The notes beneath the pieces were generated by a model. That model saw only the letters and a list, made by a program, of their open reading frames with translations. It was not told the origin of the DNA and did not search any database. Both the position numbers and the translations under genes were made by a program. A stretch of 64,000 nt of DNA, taken from assembly GCF_947507565.1 (NCBI RefSeq), contig NC_089175.1:372001-436000 (forward strand), in the 5' to 3' direction. Source of the DNA: Oscarella lobularis (taxonomy: Eukaryota > Porifera > Homoscleromorpha > Homosclerophorida > Oscarellidae). Numbering within the stretch: the first letter of the stretch is position 1; every line of letters starts with the position of its first letter. Of the stretch, positions 1 to 11,800 are shown piece by piece.

Positions 1-568
1 GAGAGTCCGTTTCATGAAGCACCCTGGGCTATATGACCAGCGCATGCAGACCATCAGTTTATATAATTACGCGAGCACCTTTGCGATCCCAGTAGGGTCT
101 TCGTTTGCGTATCTCTTACCCGTAGCTTTGAACGTGACACAAGCCAGCAGCCAGATGAACATTTGCTCTGACTTGACGCGAGCCTGTTCCTTCAACAGTC
201 GTAGAGGCCCCTAGGGCAGGCGGGCAGCAACCACCATGCGATTCTCCGTCCGAGTAGACGATTGAAGTAAAGTTCCGTCCTAGAATCAAGAGAATACACG
301 TTGGTTGGAAGTTTCATCCTGTGTATGGCACGTATACCGTGCTCCTGTTCCATTCTTGCGATCATCTAACGTAAAGACGTTTATAAAGGGCCAATAAAAT
401 TAACCCACTTACGTCGTCCAGATTGCTGAACACCTGGATCTAAATGAGCAACAGGCAAAAAAGTAAACTTTTCATCGAAGTCCACGACGCGAAATTACGT
501 CTACGAGCATTTCTGCTTGAGCGACGAAAAGAAAAGCGAAAAGAACAACGAAACGTAGAGAGCCCATG
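1..568 (-). CDS. Probable small secreted-protein gene, 3' end beyond the window
   Basis: Not recognised as a known family. A Met at 568 opens a hydrophobic stretch (MGSLRFVVLFAFLFVAQA) that looks like a signal peptide; it is preceded by a good acceptor (TTTAATTTAG). Downstream, minus-strand exons with good splice sites lie at 413-439 (donor GTAAGT), 120-279 (donor GTAAGA) and 1-29 (acceptor CATATAG). In only one frame is the 160-nt exon open throughout, reading Cys-containing residues (GESHGGCCPPA) and joining the edge exon in frame. The donor of the signal-peptide exon is not resolved: the obvious site (GAC before GTAATT) gives the wrong phase. A TATA box lies upstream at 791-799. Treat the model as tentative. 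Confidence 0.3.
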
Positions 569-790
569 GCAGACAGATCTAAATTAAAATAGAGAATAGT
601 AATTACACACAAAGTATGCTGGAGGGTTTTCTCTAAAGTGGCTATATAGAGGTATAGAAACGACGACAAACCTCAGTCACAGCGAACCGGTACGCGTAAA
701 CCATGCAAAAAGTATACCTCGAATGAGCGTCTTCTTCTCACGTTGAGGCTCGGTTGAGCTGTGAATGAATAGTGCACACGGGGAGTGCCT

Positions 791-799
791 CTTTTTATA
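791..799 (-). promoter_or_regulatory. TATA box for the left-edge minus-strand gene
   Basis: The minus strand reads TATAAAAAG here, followed about 30 bp downstream by an initiator-like CACTATTC. It sits about 220 bp upstream of the putative signal-peptide Met, with a probable 5' non-coding exon and intron between. TATA boxes are not evident in front of the other genes of this window, which mostly have short shared promoters. Confidence 0.4.
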
Positions 800-910
800 G
801 AGTACTTCATATTGCTCGACGGAGCATTGAAAGGTTTCACTAAACAAACAGTCTCCCTCAGCGCAGTCTGTGATGTGGCTAGCGCGTTTCCAGTGACTAA
901 TTGTTTATAT

Positions 911-1120
911 TGCCTTAAACTGGCCTCTCATAACCTAAACTGGCGTCTCATAACCTAAACTGGCCTCTCATATATGATAACCTAAACTGGCCTCTCATAA
1001 CCTAAACTGGCGTCTCATAACCTAAACTGGCGTCTCATAACCTAAACTGACGTCTCATAACCTAAACTAGTGCTTCATAACCTAAGCAAGACCATAAACT
1101 GGCGTCTCATAACCTAAACA
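911..1120. repeat. 20-bp minisatellite, about ten copies
   Basis: A head-to-tail repeat with unit TAACCTAAACTGGCGTCTCA. Variants carry GGCCTCTCA or GACGTCTCA, one copy has a short insertion (TATATGA) and the last copies are degenerate (ACTAGTGCTTCA, AAGCAAGACCATAAACTGG). Nothing coding overlaps it. The surrounding 1,130-1,860 stretch holds only short ORFs that I cannot assign. Confidence 0.9.
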
Positions 1121-1867
1121 GAGTAAAAGTAATACTTTTGACTGACTTCACCCGCCATAGTATGAAGATCACTTCCGCACGATAACTTCTGTTATCTGCG
1201 TCTGTAAGTTTCCGTGGGACATGCGGCTGCCGGCGCGTGCATGCAGGGCACCGTTATGAATCTCATAACCAAATGAATGAATTCATAATTAAGAACGTCC
1301 TGCAGTTGTTGTAGGGTCCAAGAACGCATCCGCCGGAATCGCAGCATCGACTTTCCTCGCATTGAGAGCAGTTTCCCTTGCAAAAGAGTCTGACCTGATC
1401 GCGCGGAAAAATAGTTTTTTATAACAACGTTGGCTAACGCACGTCAGCTAGAAAAGGAGACAGAGATGCGTTGAAAGAATCGCCGCCTGGGAGCCGTTGC
1501 TTGCAAGCGAAGACGTCCAGTCGTTGTACAGTGATAGCAAATATAGCCGCGACGAATTAACTGCGGAATTAAGCGACATTTTTCCCCTAGCATTTGAGTG
1601 TAGAAAACGTTCTTTTTTGTATTGACAGAACAATCGCAGACACGTGAGGATTCTCTGCGCGATGTGCAGTCCCAGAAAACAGGCAAGCGCAAACGAAAAA
1701 CAAGGTGAGCAAAGTTGCGTTGCGTGTGACGACACTAATAGACGTTGGACGTCAATTTTAAAGCAAACACAGACACACTGATAGCATAACAGACCAGCAA
1801 GACACTAACAATCGCATATAGAGGAAGCAGACGCTTACGAAACACACAAAGTCAAGTCCCTGAGGCG

Positions 1868-3628
1868 TTATTGGCAGTTACCCCAGTCGCTGTAGCTTTG
1901 ATCTTTTTTCACGCTAGTTGCGCACCATTCTCTATCATGACCTTCGCTCGTGCAGTCGTCGTACTGAGTACCCTTGTACTTGAAAGGAAAAACGCACACG
2001 CTTCCATCGGTTGTACGTCTTTCAGCAAGCTCTGTCGTCTCCGTAGTAAAAAACGGTTCCGTAGGTTCCGTCGTAGGGAAGTAACAGTTATCCCATTCGC
2101 TGTAGCTTAGATCTTTTTTCACGCTAGTTGCACACCATTCTCTATCATGCCCTTTCCTCGTACAGCCGTTGTACAGACTGCTTTTGTACTTGAAAGGAAC
2201 GCACGGCTTTCCTGTGGTCGTAACTCTTTCAGTTGCAGTCGTAGAACACGCCGTTTCATCGGCAGGCTGACAGTTATCCCATTCGCTGTAGGTCGAATCG
2301 TTTTTGACGCTAGTTGCACACCACTCCCTCGAGTGACCTGCATTGGTGCAACCGCCTCTATGAAACTGATTTTTGTACTTGAAAGGAACGCACAGTTTTC
2401 CATCGGTTGTACGCCTTTGACACGTGGGCACGGTCTCGTCACGACAGTTGTCCCATTCCTTGTAGGTTAGATCTTCTTTGACGCTTGTCGCACACCATTC
2501 TTTGGAATGGCCTGCACTGGTGCAACCGTTGTATAGAGTGCCCTTGTACTTGAAAGGAACACACGGACTTTCATTGGTAGTGCGTCTTTGAGTTGCCGCA
2601 GGCGCAGAATGATGGCGACAGTTACCCCATTTGTTGTGAGTCGAATCGCTTTTGACGCTAGTTGCGCACCATTCCCTATTATGCCCTACTTTCGTGCAGC
2701 CATTGTACAGCCGTCCTTTGTAAGTGAAAGGAACGCACGGGCGCCCGTCGGTTGTATGCCTTTGACACGCGAAATCAACTGCCAATGGCTGGCAGTTATC
2801 CCATTCGTGGTAGCTTAGATCTTTTTTGACGCTTGTTGCACACCATTCTTTGGAATGACCTGCACTGGTACAGCCGTTGTATAGAGTGCCTTTGTACTTG
2901 AAAGGAACGCACAGAACTCCTTTGGTTGTGCGTCTTTCAGTTGCATGTGTGAAGCATTGGGCGTCGTCCGGCTCACAGTTGTCCCATTCACTGTAGGTCG
3001 AATCGTTTTTAACGCAAGTTGCGCACCATTCTCTGTTATGGCCTGCTTTTGTGCAGCCGCTGTACAGATTGGTTCCGTACTTAAAAGGAACGCACCGTTT
3101 TCCATTGGTCGTATGCCTTGAACACACAGACACGGTCTCATCGTTATCGTCAGAGTCGTCAGAGTCGTCACAGTCGTCACAGTCGTCACAGACAAACAGA
3201 CAGTTACCCCATTCGCGGTAGCTTAGATCTTCTTTAACGCTAGTTGCGCACCATTCTCTATCGTGACCTTTGCTCGTGCAGTCGTAGTACAGAATACCCT
3301 TGTACTTGAAAGGAAAAACGCACACGCTTCCATCGGTTGTACATCTTTCAGCAGGCTCTGCCGTATTCGTAGTAAAAAACGGTTCCGTACTAGTAGGTTC
3401 CGTCGTAGGGACGTACACGTGGCAGTTATCCCATTCGCGGTAGCTTAGATCTTCTTTAACGCTAGTTGCGCACCATTCTCTATCATGGCCTTCGCTCGTG
3501 CAGTCGTCGTACTGAGTACCCTTGTACTTGAAAGGAAAAACGCACGATCCTGAGTCGGTTGTACGTGCCTGACTCTGAGTCGTTGCGCAAATTGCACAGA
3601 GAAATACAGCAAAGCGGATCGAGAACAT
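1868..3628 (-). CDS. Secreted protein of nine fibronectin type II repeats
   Basis: A single exon of 586 codons. The start at 3628 is chosen because MFSIRFAVFLCAICATTQSQA is a clear signal peptide; an in-frame Met 15 codons upstream would put a hydrophilic tail before it. Nine FN2 modules follow, each with the pattern CVPFKYKG...C....REWCATSV...W.NC (four Cys, conserved aromatic residues). Modules 1, 2 and 9 carry the canonical CVFPF start; the inner six have CVPF and lack one Phe. Linkers are Thr/Pro-rich or, between modules 2 and 3, a run of Asp with Cys. There is no other catalytic or membrane domain, so a ligand-binding matrix, mucus or collagen-binding role is inferred. The about 195-bp modules are very similar at DNA level, implying recent internal duplication. 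Confidence 0.85.
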   Translation of the reverse strand: MFSIRFAVFLCAICATTQSQARTTDSGSCVFPFKYKGTQYDDCTSEGHDREWCATSVKEDLSYREWDNCHVYVPTTEPTSTEPFFTTNTAEPAERCTTDGSVCVFPFKYKGILYYDCTSKGHDREWCATSVKEDLSYREWGNCLFVCDDCDDCDDSDDSDDNDETVSVCSRHTTNGKRCVPFKYGTNLYSGCTKAGHNREWCATCVKNDSTYSEWDNCEPDDAQCFTHATERRTTKGVLCVPFKYKGTLYNGCTSAGHSKEWCATSVKKDLSYHEWDNCQPLAVDFACQRHTTDGRPCVPFTYKGRLYNGCTKVGHNREWCATSVKSDSTHNKWGNCRHHSAPAATQRRTTNESPCVPFKYKGTLYNGCTSAGHSKEWCATSVKEDLTYKEWDNCRDETVPTCQRRTTDGKLCVPFKYKNQFHRGGCTNAGHSREWCATSVKNDSTYSEWDNCQPADETACSTTATERVTTTGKPCVPFKYKSSLYNGCTRKGHDREWCATSVKKDLSYSEWDNCYFPTTEPTEPFFTTETTELAERRTTDGSVCVFPFKYKGTQYDDCTSEGHDREWCATSVKKDQSYSDWGNCQ

Positions 3629-4526
3629 CGAGACTGCTTGTGGGTGGAGCCAGCTGCCAAATATCACGTGCACGATTTGAATTCCTATTGTTTAGTTGAA
3701 AGGCGTTTTCTAGGCTTTCACAGTTTACTTTCCGAGTCACAGAAGCCCACTACTCCGAACTAGACTACCAGGAGGCCACACTCCTTTGGAGTCGCTACGT
3801 AAACCTCCTGGCTCGCGTTTTAATTATCCGTTACGTCAGCAAAAAATAGATGACGGTGGTTGTGGGAGTGCAGAGTGTGTCGTAAATCTATGCAGAACAC
3901 CATCTCCGTCAGCGGAGGCTGCGGCGGATGCCTAGAAATTGAGAATGGTATCATTTACGATGCGTTCGGCTGGAAGACGCTCCGAAATGTAGAACATCCC
4001 AGTGGTTTTTTAGAACCTGTTTCAATTAACCGAAGGTATAGACTGTGTGATGAGCGTTCTGTAGAGGGTGTTTCACCGCTAAGTCCGGATAATGATTCTT
4101 CATAGGGCAGAGATAAATAGGAGAGGGGGAGGGGAAACTCCCTATTTCAGTTTGTTTGTTAGCGCGCGCTAAAAAGAGCAGCAAGAGTCGCGATGTGCTT
4201 CGACTTTGTGAAGAAATTGATTTACAAGCGAAAAAAACGAATCGCCCATCAAATCAGCTGCCAAAACAACGAAGAGGTACCATTACTTCTCGAGATCATT
4301 GATGGTCAAGAAGAAATAAAGGCCAGCCAGCGAAAGCTTTCTACTTTCTTAGGATTGGAAGACTGGCGACTTGCATGTGTTTTATACCAAACCCATTGTT
4401 ATTATTTGGCTCTTCACATTCTTGCGCAAACCACACCCCCACACTCCCCCCCCCCCCCCCCCCCCACACTAGCCGTCCATGTTACGGGACCCAAATGACG
4501 TCTTGCGCGAGATCACACTAAAAAGT
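3629..4526. other. Intergenic region between FN2 gene and INTS4
   Basis: It contains the FN2 gene 5' flank, a nested inverted repeat at 3768-3811 (CCAGGAGG paired with CCTCCTGG, with ACTCC-TTT-GGAGT inside), and two short plus-strand ORFs (3860-4105 and 4193-4498) that match no family I know. A run of about 20 C residues lies at 4447-4466, just before the INTS4 start. The 4193 ORF runs into the C tract and is therefore unlikely to be complete as drawn. Confidence 0.6.
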
Positions 4527-7500
4527 ATGGCGACCCATCGGAAACGCAAAGCGAAGCTCGAATCCTATTCAAACGTAATCTCAAAGCCGCCAGAGAAGAC
4601 ACTCGCAATCAAACTCAAAGCGAAAAAGCCGAAAATCGCATCGGAGTCGAGCCTTCGCGACGCCGCCGCCCAAATAAACATTCTATCGATCCCGAAAAGG
4701 CTGCGATCGCCGCAGCAAATCGACGAAGACATCATGCGTCTCGTAAAAACAATGCAAGGCGGCCAAGGAACGACGTCGGCCGCCGTCCGCGCATCGGCGT
4801 CGGAAAGACTCGCATCCCTTTTGCTTTCCGACTCGTGCTCGCAAGAAATGCGCGAGAAATGCATGGGAGAGCTCGTGGGCGTGCTAAATTCGGAGGGTAC
4901 GCGACGAAACAAAAGTCTCCGTCTTATATATAAAAAAATTCTTATTAGATGACGGGTGTTTGAGGAGTAGTGTCCTTGGAGCGATAGCTAGATGCATTCA
5001 AGACGGAAAATGCGATACTGCAGTAAGACCGACATTTTTAATTAATTAATTAATTAGATATAAATTGATTCTTTTTTCTAGATAAGTGAAAAGGAAATTC
5101 ATAGTTTGGGAATGAATGTATTTGTTTTTTTACACTCTACTATATTAGGAATTTTTTTCTCTTCTATTTTTTAGTGTATTCAAGACGGTTGCTTTGCTGT
5201 GAGAGTGAGCGCTTTGCACTTCATGACGTCCTGCTGGGATCGACAGTTGGCCGACTTGAGTCTCCTGAAGAAAATTCTCGCCGAATTTGTTGGCGATCCC
5301 GACTCACGCGTGAGAAAAGCGGCTCTGGAAGAACTAGTAAGAATCACCGAAAACACAAGTGAAAACATCCAAATAGACATTTCATCATCAAAGGTTGCAC
5401 TGCACTCGAAAGAAGTATCTCTCGAACTAGCAATTTATCCTACAGTAAATCTTCAGTAGATACAAGAATAAAGAGAAACGCGCAATATAATTATAATGAA
5501 TATAGGTTGCATGTGCACTAAAGGACGATGACAGTGACGTGAGAGTCTTGGCTGTTGAGCTTGTGCACTGCATTGCCGTTGGCCAGCCTGACACGTACGT
5601 ACGCGAGGAATAATTATATTGGAGGGGGATTCATTGTAAGCGCGTGTGCACTTCACTTAGGCCCATGCAACTGGATAAAGGGGAACCAATGACGACAGTC
5701 CGACTGATCGATGACGCGTTTATGAAAACATGCGGCATGGTAGTCTTTTTTACAAAACTTGAGAATACATGAAAAAGTTGATGGGATCTTTTCTTAGATG
5801 TCCGACTTGGCTGCCAATGTGAGAACAGAAGCAGCAAGACTTCTGGTAAAATATCAATAAAACAGGTAGGGGAAAAAATACGACGTGTTTTCGCCTTCCA
5901 GGGCCTTTTCACCGACGTGAGTTTCACATTTTTGGAGCAGACGCTAGATAAAAAGCTCATGTCGCACATGAAGGTTAGCGAGAGAAATTCGTAGTCTATG
6001 AGCAACAGTTACTAAAAATCGCAACCTTTTGCAGACGAGAAAATCGTACCACGAAAAGCGCAGAGACGGTTTTGCCGCGGGAAATACAAAAAGCGTGTGG
6101 AGCTCTGGCCGAGACTTTGGCGCTGATGCTGCTAAGGTAAGATAATTAGCAGACTTTCAATAATGTATACGTTTTTACTTTATATTTTGACGTTGTTAGA
6201 AAGTGGATTCTGATGAGTGCCACATTGTCAATCAAGGGGCTTGTGGTGCTTTTATTCACGGACTTGAAGACGAGTTTTTGGGTATAAAAAATATATATGT
6301 AATAATTTTTATCGCCTCAAATTCCTTAAAATTCGCGTAATACAGAAGTGCGAACAGCAGCTGTGAAATCGATGTGCCAACTGTCTACAAAGTATCCAAA
6401 GTTCGCCGCGTTGTCTCTCGACTTCCAAGTTGACATGTTCAACGACGAGATTGACAGCGTGAGGTAAAGATTTCAAATAAATAAATAAATAAATAGATTA
6501 AGAATTTCCACGCACGTAGGCTTACTGCCATTGATTGCCTATGCAAAGTGATTCACTTAGTTGAACTAGAGGAAGATCAACTGGAAACCGTTCTAGGCAT
6601 TCTTCCAGTACAAAGGATTATTAGAGAACTTGTGCTTTTATTTATTTATTTATTTTTGAAGGACTGTTCTTCGGACATTCGAGAAGCAATTCGCGATCTT
6701 CTCGCCAATTCTCACCTGACAACGAAATCGTGTCTAAACCAGGCAATCCAATCGCTGCTGACCAATTTGAATTCCTATCCGCAAGACAGACCGCACATAT
6801 GGAAGCAAGTCCCCCCACCCACAATCAAAACGATCCCATAACGCGAAATTGTCTCTTTTTAGATGCATGAAATCGCTTGGCGATCATCACAGCTCGCTCG
6901 CTTTTGCTCTCGTTAAAGATCTTCTCAATACTCATCCGTACTTTGTGTCGCAGGAGCCGGATGCCGATGACCCAGCCTGTATGAAAAACACGTATATATT
7001 TATATTATACATCGGTCGATTTTGATTTCTAGATATTGGGATTTTGATTTTGGTTTTTTCCGCCATGAAGCATTCGCCGCTGATGGTGGAATTTTGCCCG
7101 CAGCACACGATCCGGCACTATTCCTACCTTCGCGATAGTATACCCGATCTTGTGCCGGACGTACAGGTAAGTCGTATTGTACGAAACCGTGCATCAGCAC
7201 GACACTCTCGCCGCTATAGATTGGAAAGAAATCTCCACTCGTCTTGTCTGAACGTAAGTACAAAAAGACTTCGTAAAAAATATTTATTGATTTTTTCTAG
7301 GATCAATGAAAACGGCTTCGGCTCTCATCGATCGCATCATGGGTAGGGTAATTCATATTGTTCAAAGGCAACAATCAAGAGCCGCCTGTGTTCCCGTACT
7401 TGAAACTGCTATCAGGTGCGCGCGGGACAAATAGATCTTCTCTATGTCATTTATTGATTTTTTGGTTAGGGATTTTGAACAAGTGGCCACTACGACGTCT

Positions 7501-8799
7501 TCGCCGCATTCTGCTTCGTCCGCGACCTGGACGTGCATTTCGATGCACCTTCGCTGCTTGCTTTATTTGTATCAGGTAAACACGCTTGTAGACTAAGACG
7601 TGTATGGAAGAAAAACGAGGGTTTCGGTTTCTTTGTAGGCGTTTGAGCCGTGGCAGTCCGCTTCCAGTGAAAGCCATAGATTGCTTTCTGTTCTCTCGCC
7701 GACGTCGCTTAACGAAGTAGATTTTTTGAATTTTTATTGACCTAGTTTTGCTCTCACGTGTATTGTTCTTATAGTTCCTTAGGTATTCCTACTCTCTGCA
7801 GCACTTATTCTGCGGACTCACTGACAAAGAGCAGCTGCACTTGAGAGAATGCCGAGTTCTTCTTCACGCCGCTTACATCCTCCAAAACAGTCACAAAATA
7901 GCGGAAAAGAGCCAGCACGTCTTGTGTCTCTTATCGAGACTTCAATCACTTGAACGGTGAGAGAGAAAGATTGAATCATGTTCTCGCATCACGTAGCGCG
8001 ATGATAATAAATAGATTCTGCAAGCAGACTGACTGTACTCCGAGTCCCCACGTAAAACACCTGCTCCTAGCAAAGGAGAACATTTACACGGGCGCTGGCT
8101 CAGGAAACTTGCTTCAGTCTCTTTGTGGGCCACTAGAACAAACAGCGAAGGTGTCAAATAAAGAACCAGAAGGTTCTGCTTCTATTTACTGTTATTTTTT
8201 CTATAGGATTTCGACATCAAACAGTACCTGCTCAGCTTTTCTCCTTCGACTTTCCAACGCACGTCAGCTGATATTCTGTTGCCTCGCGACAGTGGACGTG
8301 GCAGCGGGGGAAAGCCAAAGCAGTTCGTATCAGCACTGGCCATCTCTTTTGACATAGAGGCAATCCTCACAAACGTCACTGACATAGAAAGCGTCTGCAT
8401 ACAGGTACTTTGCACGATAGTTATCACGTTAATCAAGCATTGTTTTCTTTTAGGTTTTATTTCCCGACGGAACTCGCCAGATATTTTATCCCAAAGCCGC
8501 TGAAATAAAGAAGCTGACCGACTCGACGCATAGGCTAAGGAGCACCGTTGTCTTGTCTCATTCTCAATGGTCTGGTAAGGTCGAATACGCAGAAACGTGA
8601 CGTTTTCTCCTTCTGGACTCGTCCGCTTTTAGAGGCCTGCGACATTGAAATATCAATCGCTCGATCTTTCACGCCGGATGTCGACGAATTTCTTCTAGTA
8701 AAAGCCCCGTCTGACTTGGATTGCATAAGCAAGGGACTGCTAAATTTGAGCGGTTCTACGTCGGTTTCTATTCAACCCAAGGATCGACTTTACAGATAG
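4527..8799 (+). CDS. INTS4: Integrator complex subunit 4 (about 22 exons)
   Basis: INTS4 is a HEAT-repeat scaffold of the Integrator complex, which binds the INTS9-INTS11 endonuclease module that cleaves snRNA and paused mRNA transcripts in the nucleus. Recognisable blocks run in family order: [12 protein letters not shown] (about 5690), [14 protein letters not shown] (5930), [15 protein letters not shown] (6230), [12 protein letters not shown] (6430), [16 protein letters not shown] (7090), LETAIRDFEQVA (7400-7480), and the C-terminal beta-sandwich [17 protein letters not shown] (8460) with stop at 8799. Exon 1 is 4527-4896, exon 2 4949-5022. The intron at 6805-6862 uses a GC donor. Frame across the junction near 7340-7380 could not be reconciled by eye; one splice site there may be mis-placed. 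An in-frame Met at 4479 is possible, but 4527 ([10 protein letters not shown]) better fits the family N-terminus. Confidence 0.92.
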
Positions 8800-8853
8800 G
8801 ATCGTGTCAATAAATCATCAATTTCTTTATTCGTTATTAGCAAAACGGAGAAA
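8800..8853. terminator. Overlapping convergent poly(A) region of INTS4 and FHIP1
   Basis: AATAAA on the plus strand at 8809-8814 lies ten bases after the INTS4 stop. AATAAA on the minus strand (8826-8831) lies about 22 bases after the FHIP1 stop. The two genes converge with stop codons only 54 bp apart, so their 3' UTRs must nearly abut or overlap. Confidence 0.6.
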
Positions 8854-11800
8854 TCAGCTGCTCAAGCCGACGGCATGCTCTTGAGCAATAGAACCTAACT
8901 CTTTTACGAATTCATGAAAAACAATAATAGCAAACAATTTCGAAGGAGGAACTTTCGTCTTTCTCGACAAGGACGGCGACTGATTCTCGCCTCGACGAGA
9001 AATCAGCCCCGTTCGCATCGAAGGATAAGTCTGAGCGCGACCGAACAGATTCCTATATATGACTAGATCATGCGACGTCCACTTCATCGTAGATGGCTCG
9101 GTCTGCCAAGAAACCAACGTCTTTCTCGCTCTTACTAGCTGAGTTTCAAAATTCTCGTGCTGCTTGGCGAGCTCATCGATCTGATACTTTATATCCGTAA
9201 GAACCTATACAAAGAACATTAAAAAATCCAGAGAAGGGGTCTTTGGGGACCCTATATTAGTTATAATGAACTTGACTTAAACTATGGTAATTTTAATACA
9301 CCATACCCCTCCAAAATTAATAATATTAGTCATTAAATAGCAATTTTACATTGAAAATCCAGAAGGGGTCTTTGGGAACCCTATATTAGTTATAATGAAC
9401 TTTGCTATCACGTAGGGCTTAAAACGAACGTAATTTTAATACACCATACCCCTCCAAAATTAATAATATTACTTACTACTGACCTGGATTAAATTCGGCG
9501 CGCCTTTTCTCAATAAAAGATTCGGATTGAGGAGAAACGACGTGAGAAGCGGTTGCGGATATCGGCACAAACTCGTCACGACTTTCGTCAGAAGCAGATT
9601 GACATTGAGCGGATAAGCGAGCATGTTCCGCAACTTGGCGACGAGCGTCGACAGAAAAAAGGCGAACGACGGCAACTCGTCGACGCTCCGACGACTCACG
9701 TCGTTCACGCGCGGCTTACTCGCCATCATCTGCGTCGCGTCGTAGACGCGCGACCAGAGGAGACAGTGACACGCGCACTGACGAATCATCGTTTTCGAAT
9801 CAATTAAATATTTGAGATAGTCTCGTTCGGCGGGAGCGAGATTCGACGGCGAGGCGACGGCGGCGAACGACGACGCGCGCGGACGAGATCCCGGCGAGGG
9901 AGGCGGCGTCGAACGCGGCGACGATTCCGACGGCGTGCTTTGCCGACTCGACGCCGGCATTTGCGACGAATCGTCGACGTTGAGTCGACTCAAGTAGAGA
10001 TGTTCGGATTTGAGGCAGACGGACGGTATGAGAGAGAGGATTCGACCGGATACGTCTTCGGTTATGTCCATTGAGCCGAGGAGTTCCTGTTTAGGGTCGA
10101 GGTGCTGGCGAGTGATGAGGTATCTAGAGGAGGAATTGAGACGGGGGGGCGAGGAAACGAGGGCTGGATGGGGGGATGACCTCAGCGCCAATTCCATCAT
10201 TACTTCTTCACTATTGAGACTTAGGAGAGTGATGAAGAGTGAGAGCGTGACGGGGCAAAGCTGGGAAGGAGGAGGAGAAAATCATTTGGATGCTACAATT
10301 AGTCCTCAATTATATGAACCCTTCCTTATTGGAGTTCAAATAATTGGGATACACAATTTGTCTTCAATTATCTGAACACTTGAGGAATAATTGGAGAAGA
10401 TTTGGATTCTACAATTAGTCCTCGATCATCTGAATCAGATAATTTCAATTATTCGAACCAGATAATCTCAATTATCTAAAACCCTTATAATTGAAGGAGA
10501 TTTGGATGCCACACAATCATCTGGTTCAATTATTCATTATCTCAATTATCTGAACCCCCCTTATTGGAGTTCAAATAATTGGAAAAAAGATTTGGATGCT
10601 ACAATTTCTCGCTTGCCTGCTTGTTGCTGTCATAATTGAACTGCTTCGTCAACGTATCGAGAACTCGGAGATCATCATGCGTGCCTTTGGTGACAAAGCG
10701 AACGAATTCTCGCATCAACAAAGGCTCGGTTATTTCCTCGAGAAAGAGATTAAAGTAGGCAGTGGCAGCGACTCGTCCATTGTGATTTGGCTGAAAAAAA
10801 AGAGAAACTCTAACGAACGATTGGTCGACTCTCGATCACATGCCTACCTGACGAAGCGCTTGACCTATAATCTGCAAGAGAAACGAGTCGTGGATGAGTT
10901 GAAGGAGACTCTGCGTCAATCCGGGCAACGCGACCTTCAAGGGAGAGAAAAATATTGAAACAAAAAAATGAAAATTAATGAGGGGGTGGCGACCTTTATG
11001 ACGGAATTACAGAAAACCAACGAATTCATAAAATTCACAATCGACGGAATGCGAATCCACACGGCCTTATCCAATCGATCCCAATCGTCTCCTAGCAACT
11101 GAAATAGGGAACTCGGCAACGAGGAATAAAGTCCGCTCAATCCGCCGCAGAGAATCGTCGCGAAATTCGACTCTTCCGTAATGAAACGCAACAATTTCGG
11201 ATGTTCGGTCGAGAGACCGAGCAAAATCATAATTCCGCGTCGCGTCACATTTCCAATCGACGTCTCGCTTCGATGAATATAGGGCAAAAGAAACGCGAAG
11301 AGCATAAATCGTCCGTTCTGCGTCTCGGCAAAAAACAAGCCAATCAGCGAATGATCCTTCGCCACCGACTCGCACAAAACGACAACGAGTTCAACAAAAG
11401 CAGCATCAAACTCGTGGGCGTGGTCAACCGCGCCCCCGCCTTCGTTCGCCGTGCTGCACGCGTGAAGAAGTCGCTTGAGCGGCGCGACGACGCGCTCGTA
11501 GTCGAGCAGCGGACGCGGACAACGATCGACGAGTAGCGCGTAGAAGCGCAGCTGTACGCGCTTGAGTTCGATCGACGCGAAGCCGGCGCTCCACGCGTAA
11601 ATCGTCTCGAGAACGTTTTCGTCGAGCAAAAAGTCGACGCACGCCGACGCCGCTTCGTCGTCGACGTCCGCGCCGACGAGATGGGATAGCATGCCGCTCA
11701 GGCACGCGTTGATCGAGCGCGTAATCGTCGACGTTAGACCGGCGCGCGTTTCGTTCATAATTCGACGCGCTTCGCGCCAGTGTTCGGCGATTGTCGCCAC

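Noticed and set aside
1444-1735. Overlapping minus-strand ORFs of 82 and 95 codons
   Set aside because: They overlap in different frames, with no splice support or similarity, in a region with no other gene signals.
3860-4498. Two short plus-strand ORFs upstream of INTS4
   Set aside because: No start context, splice evidence or domain; the second runs into a C homopolymer. Left as intergenic sequence.
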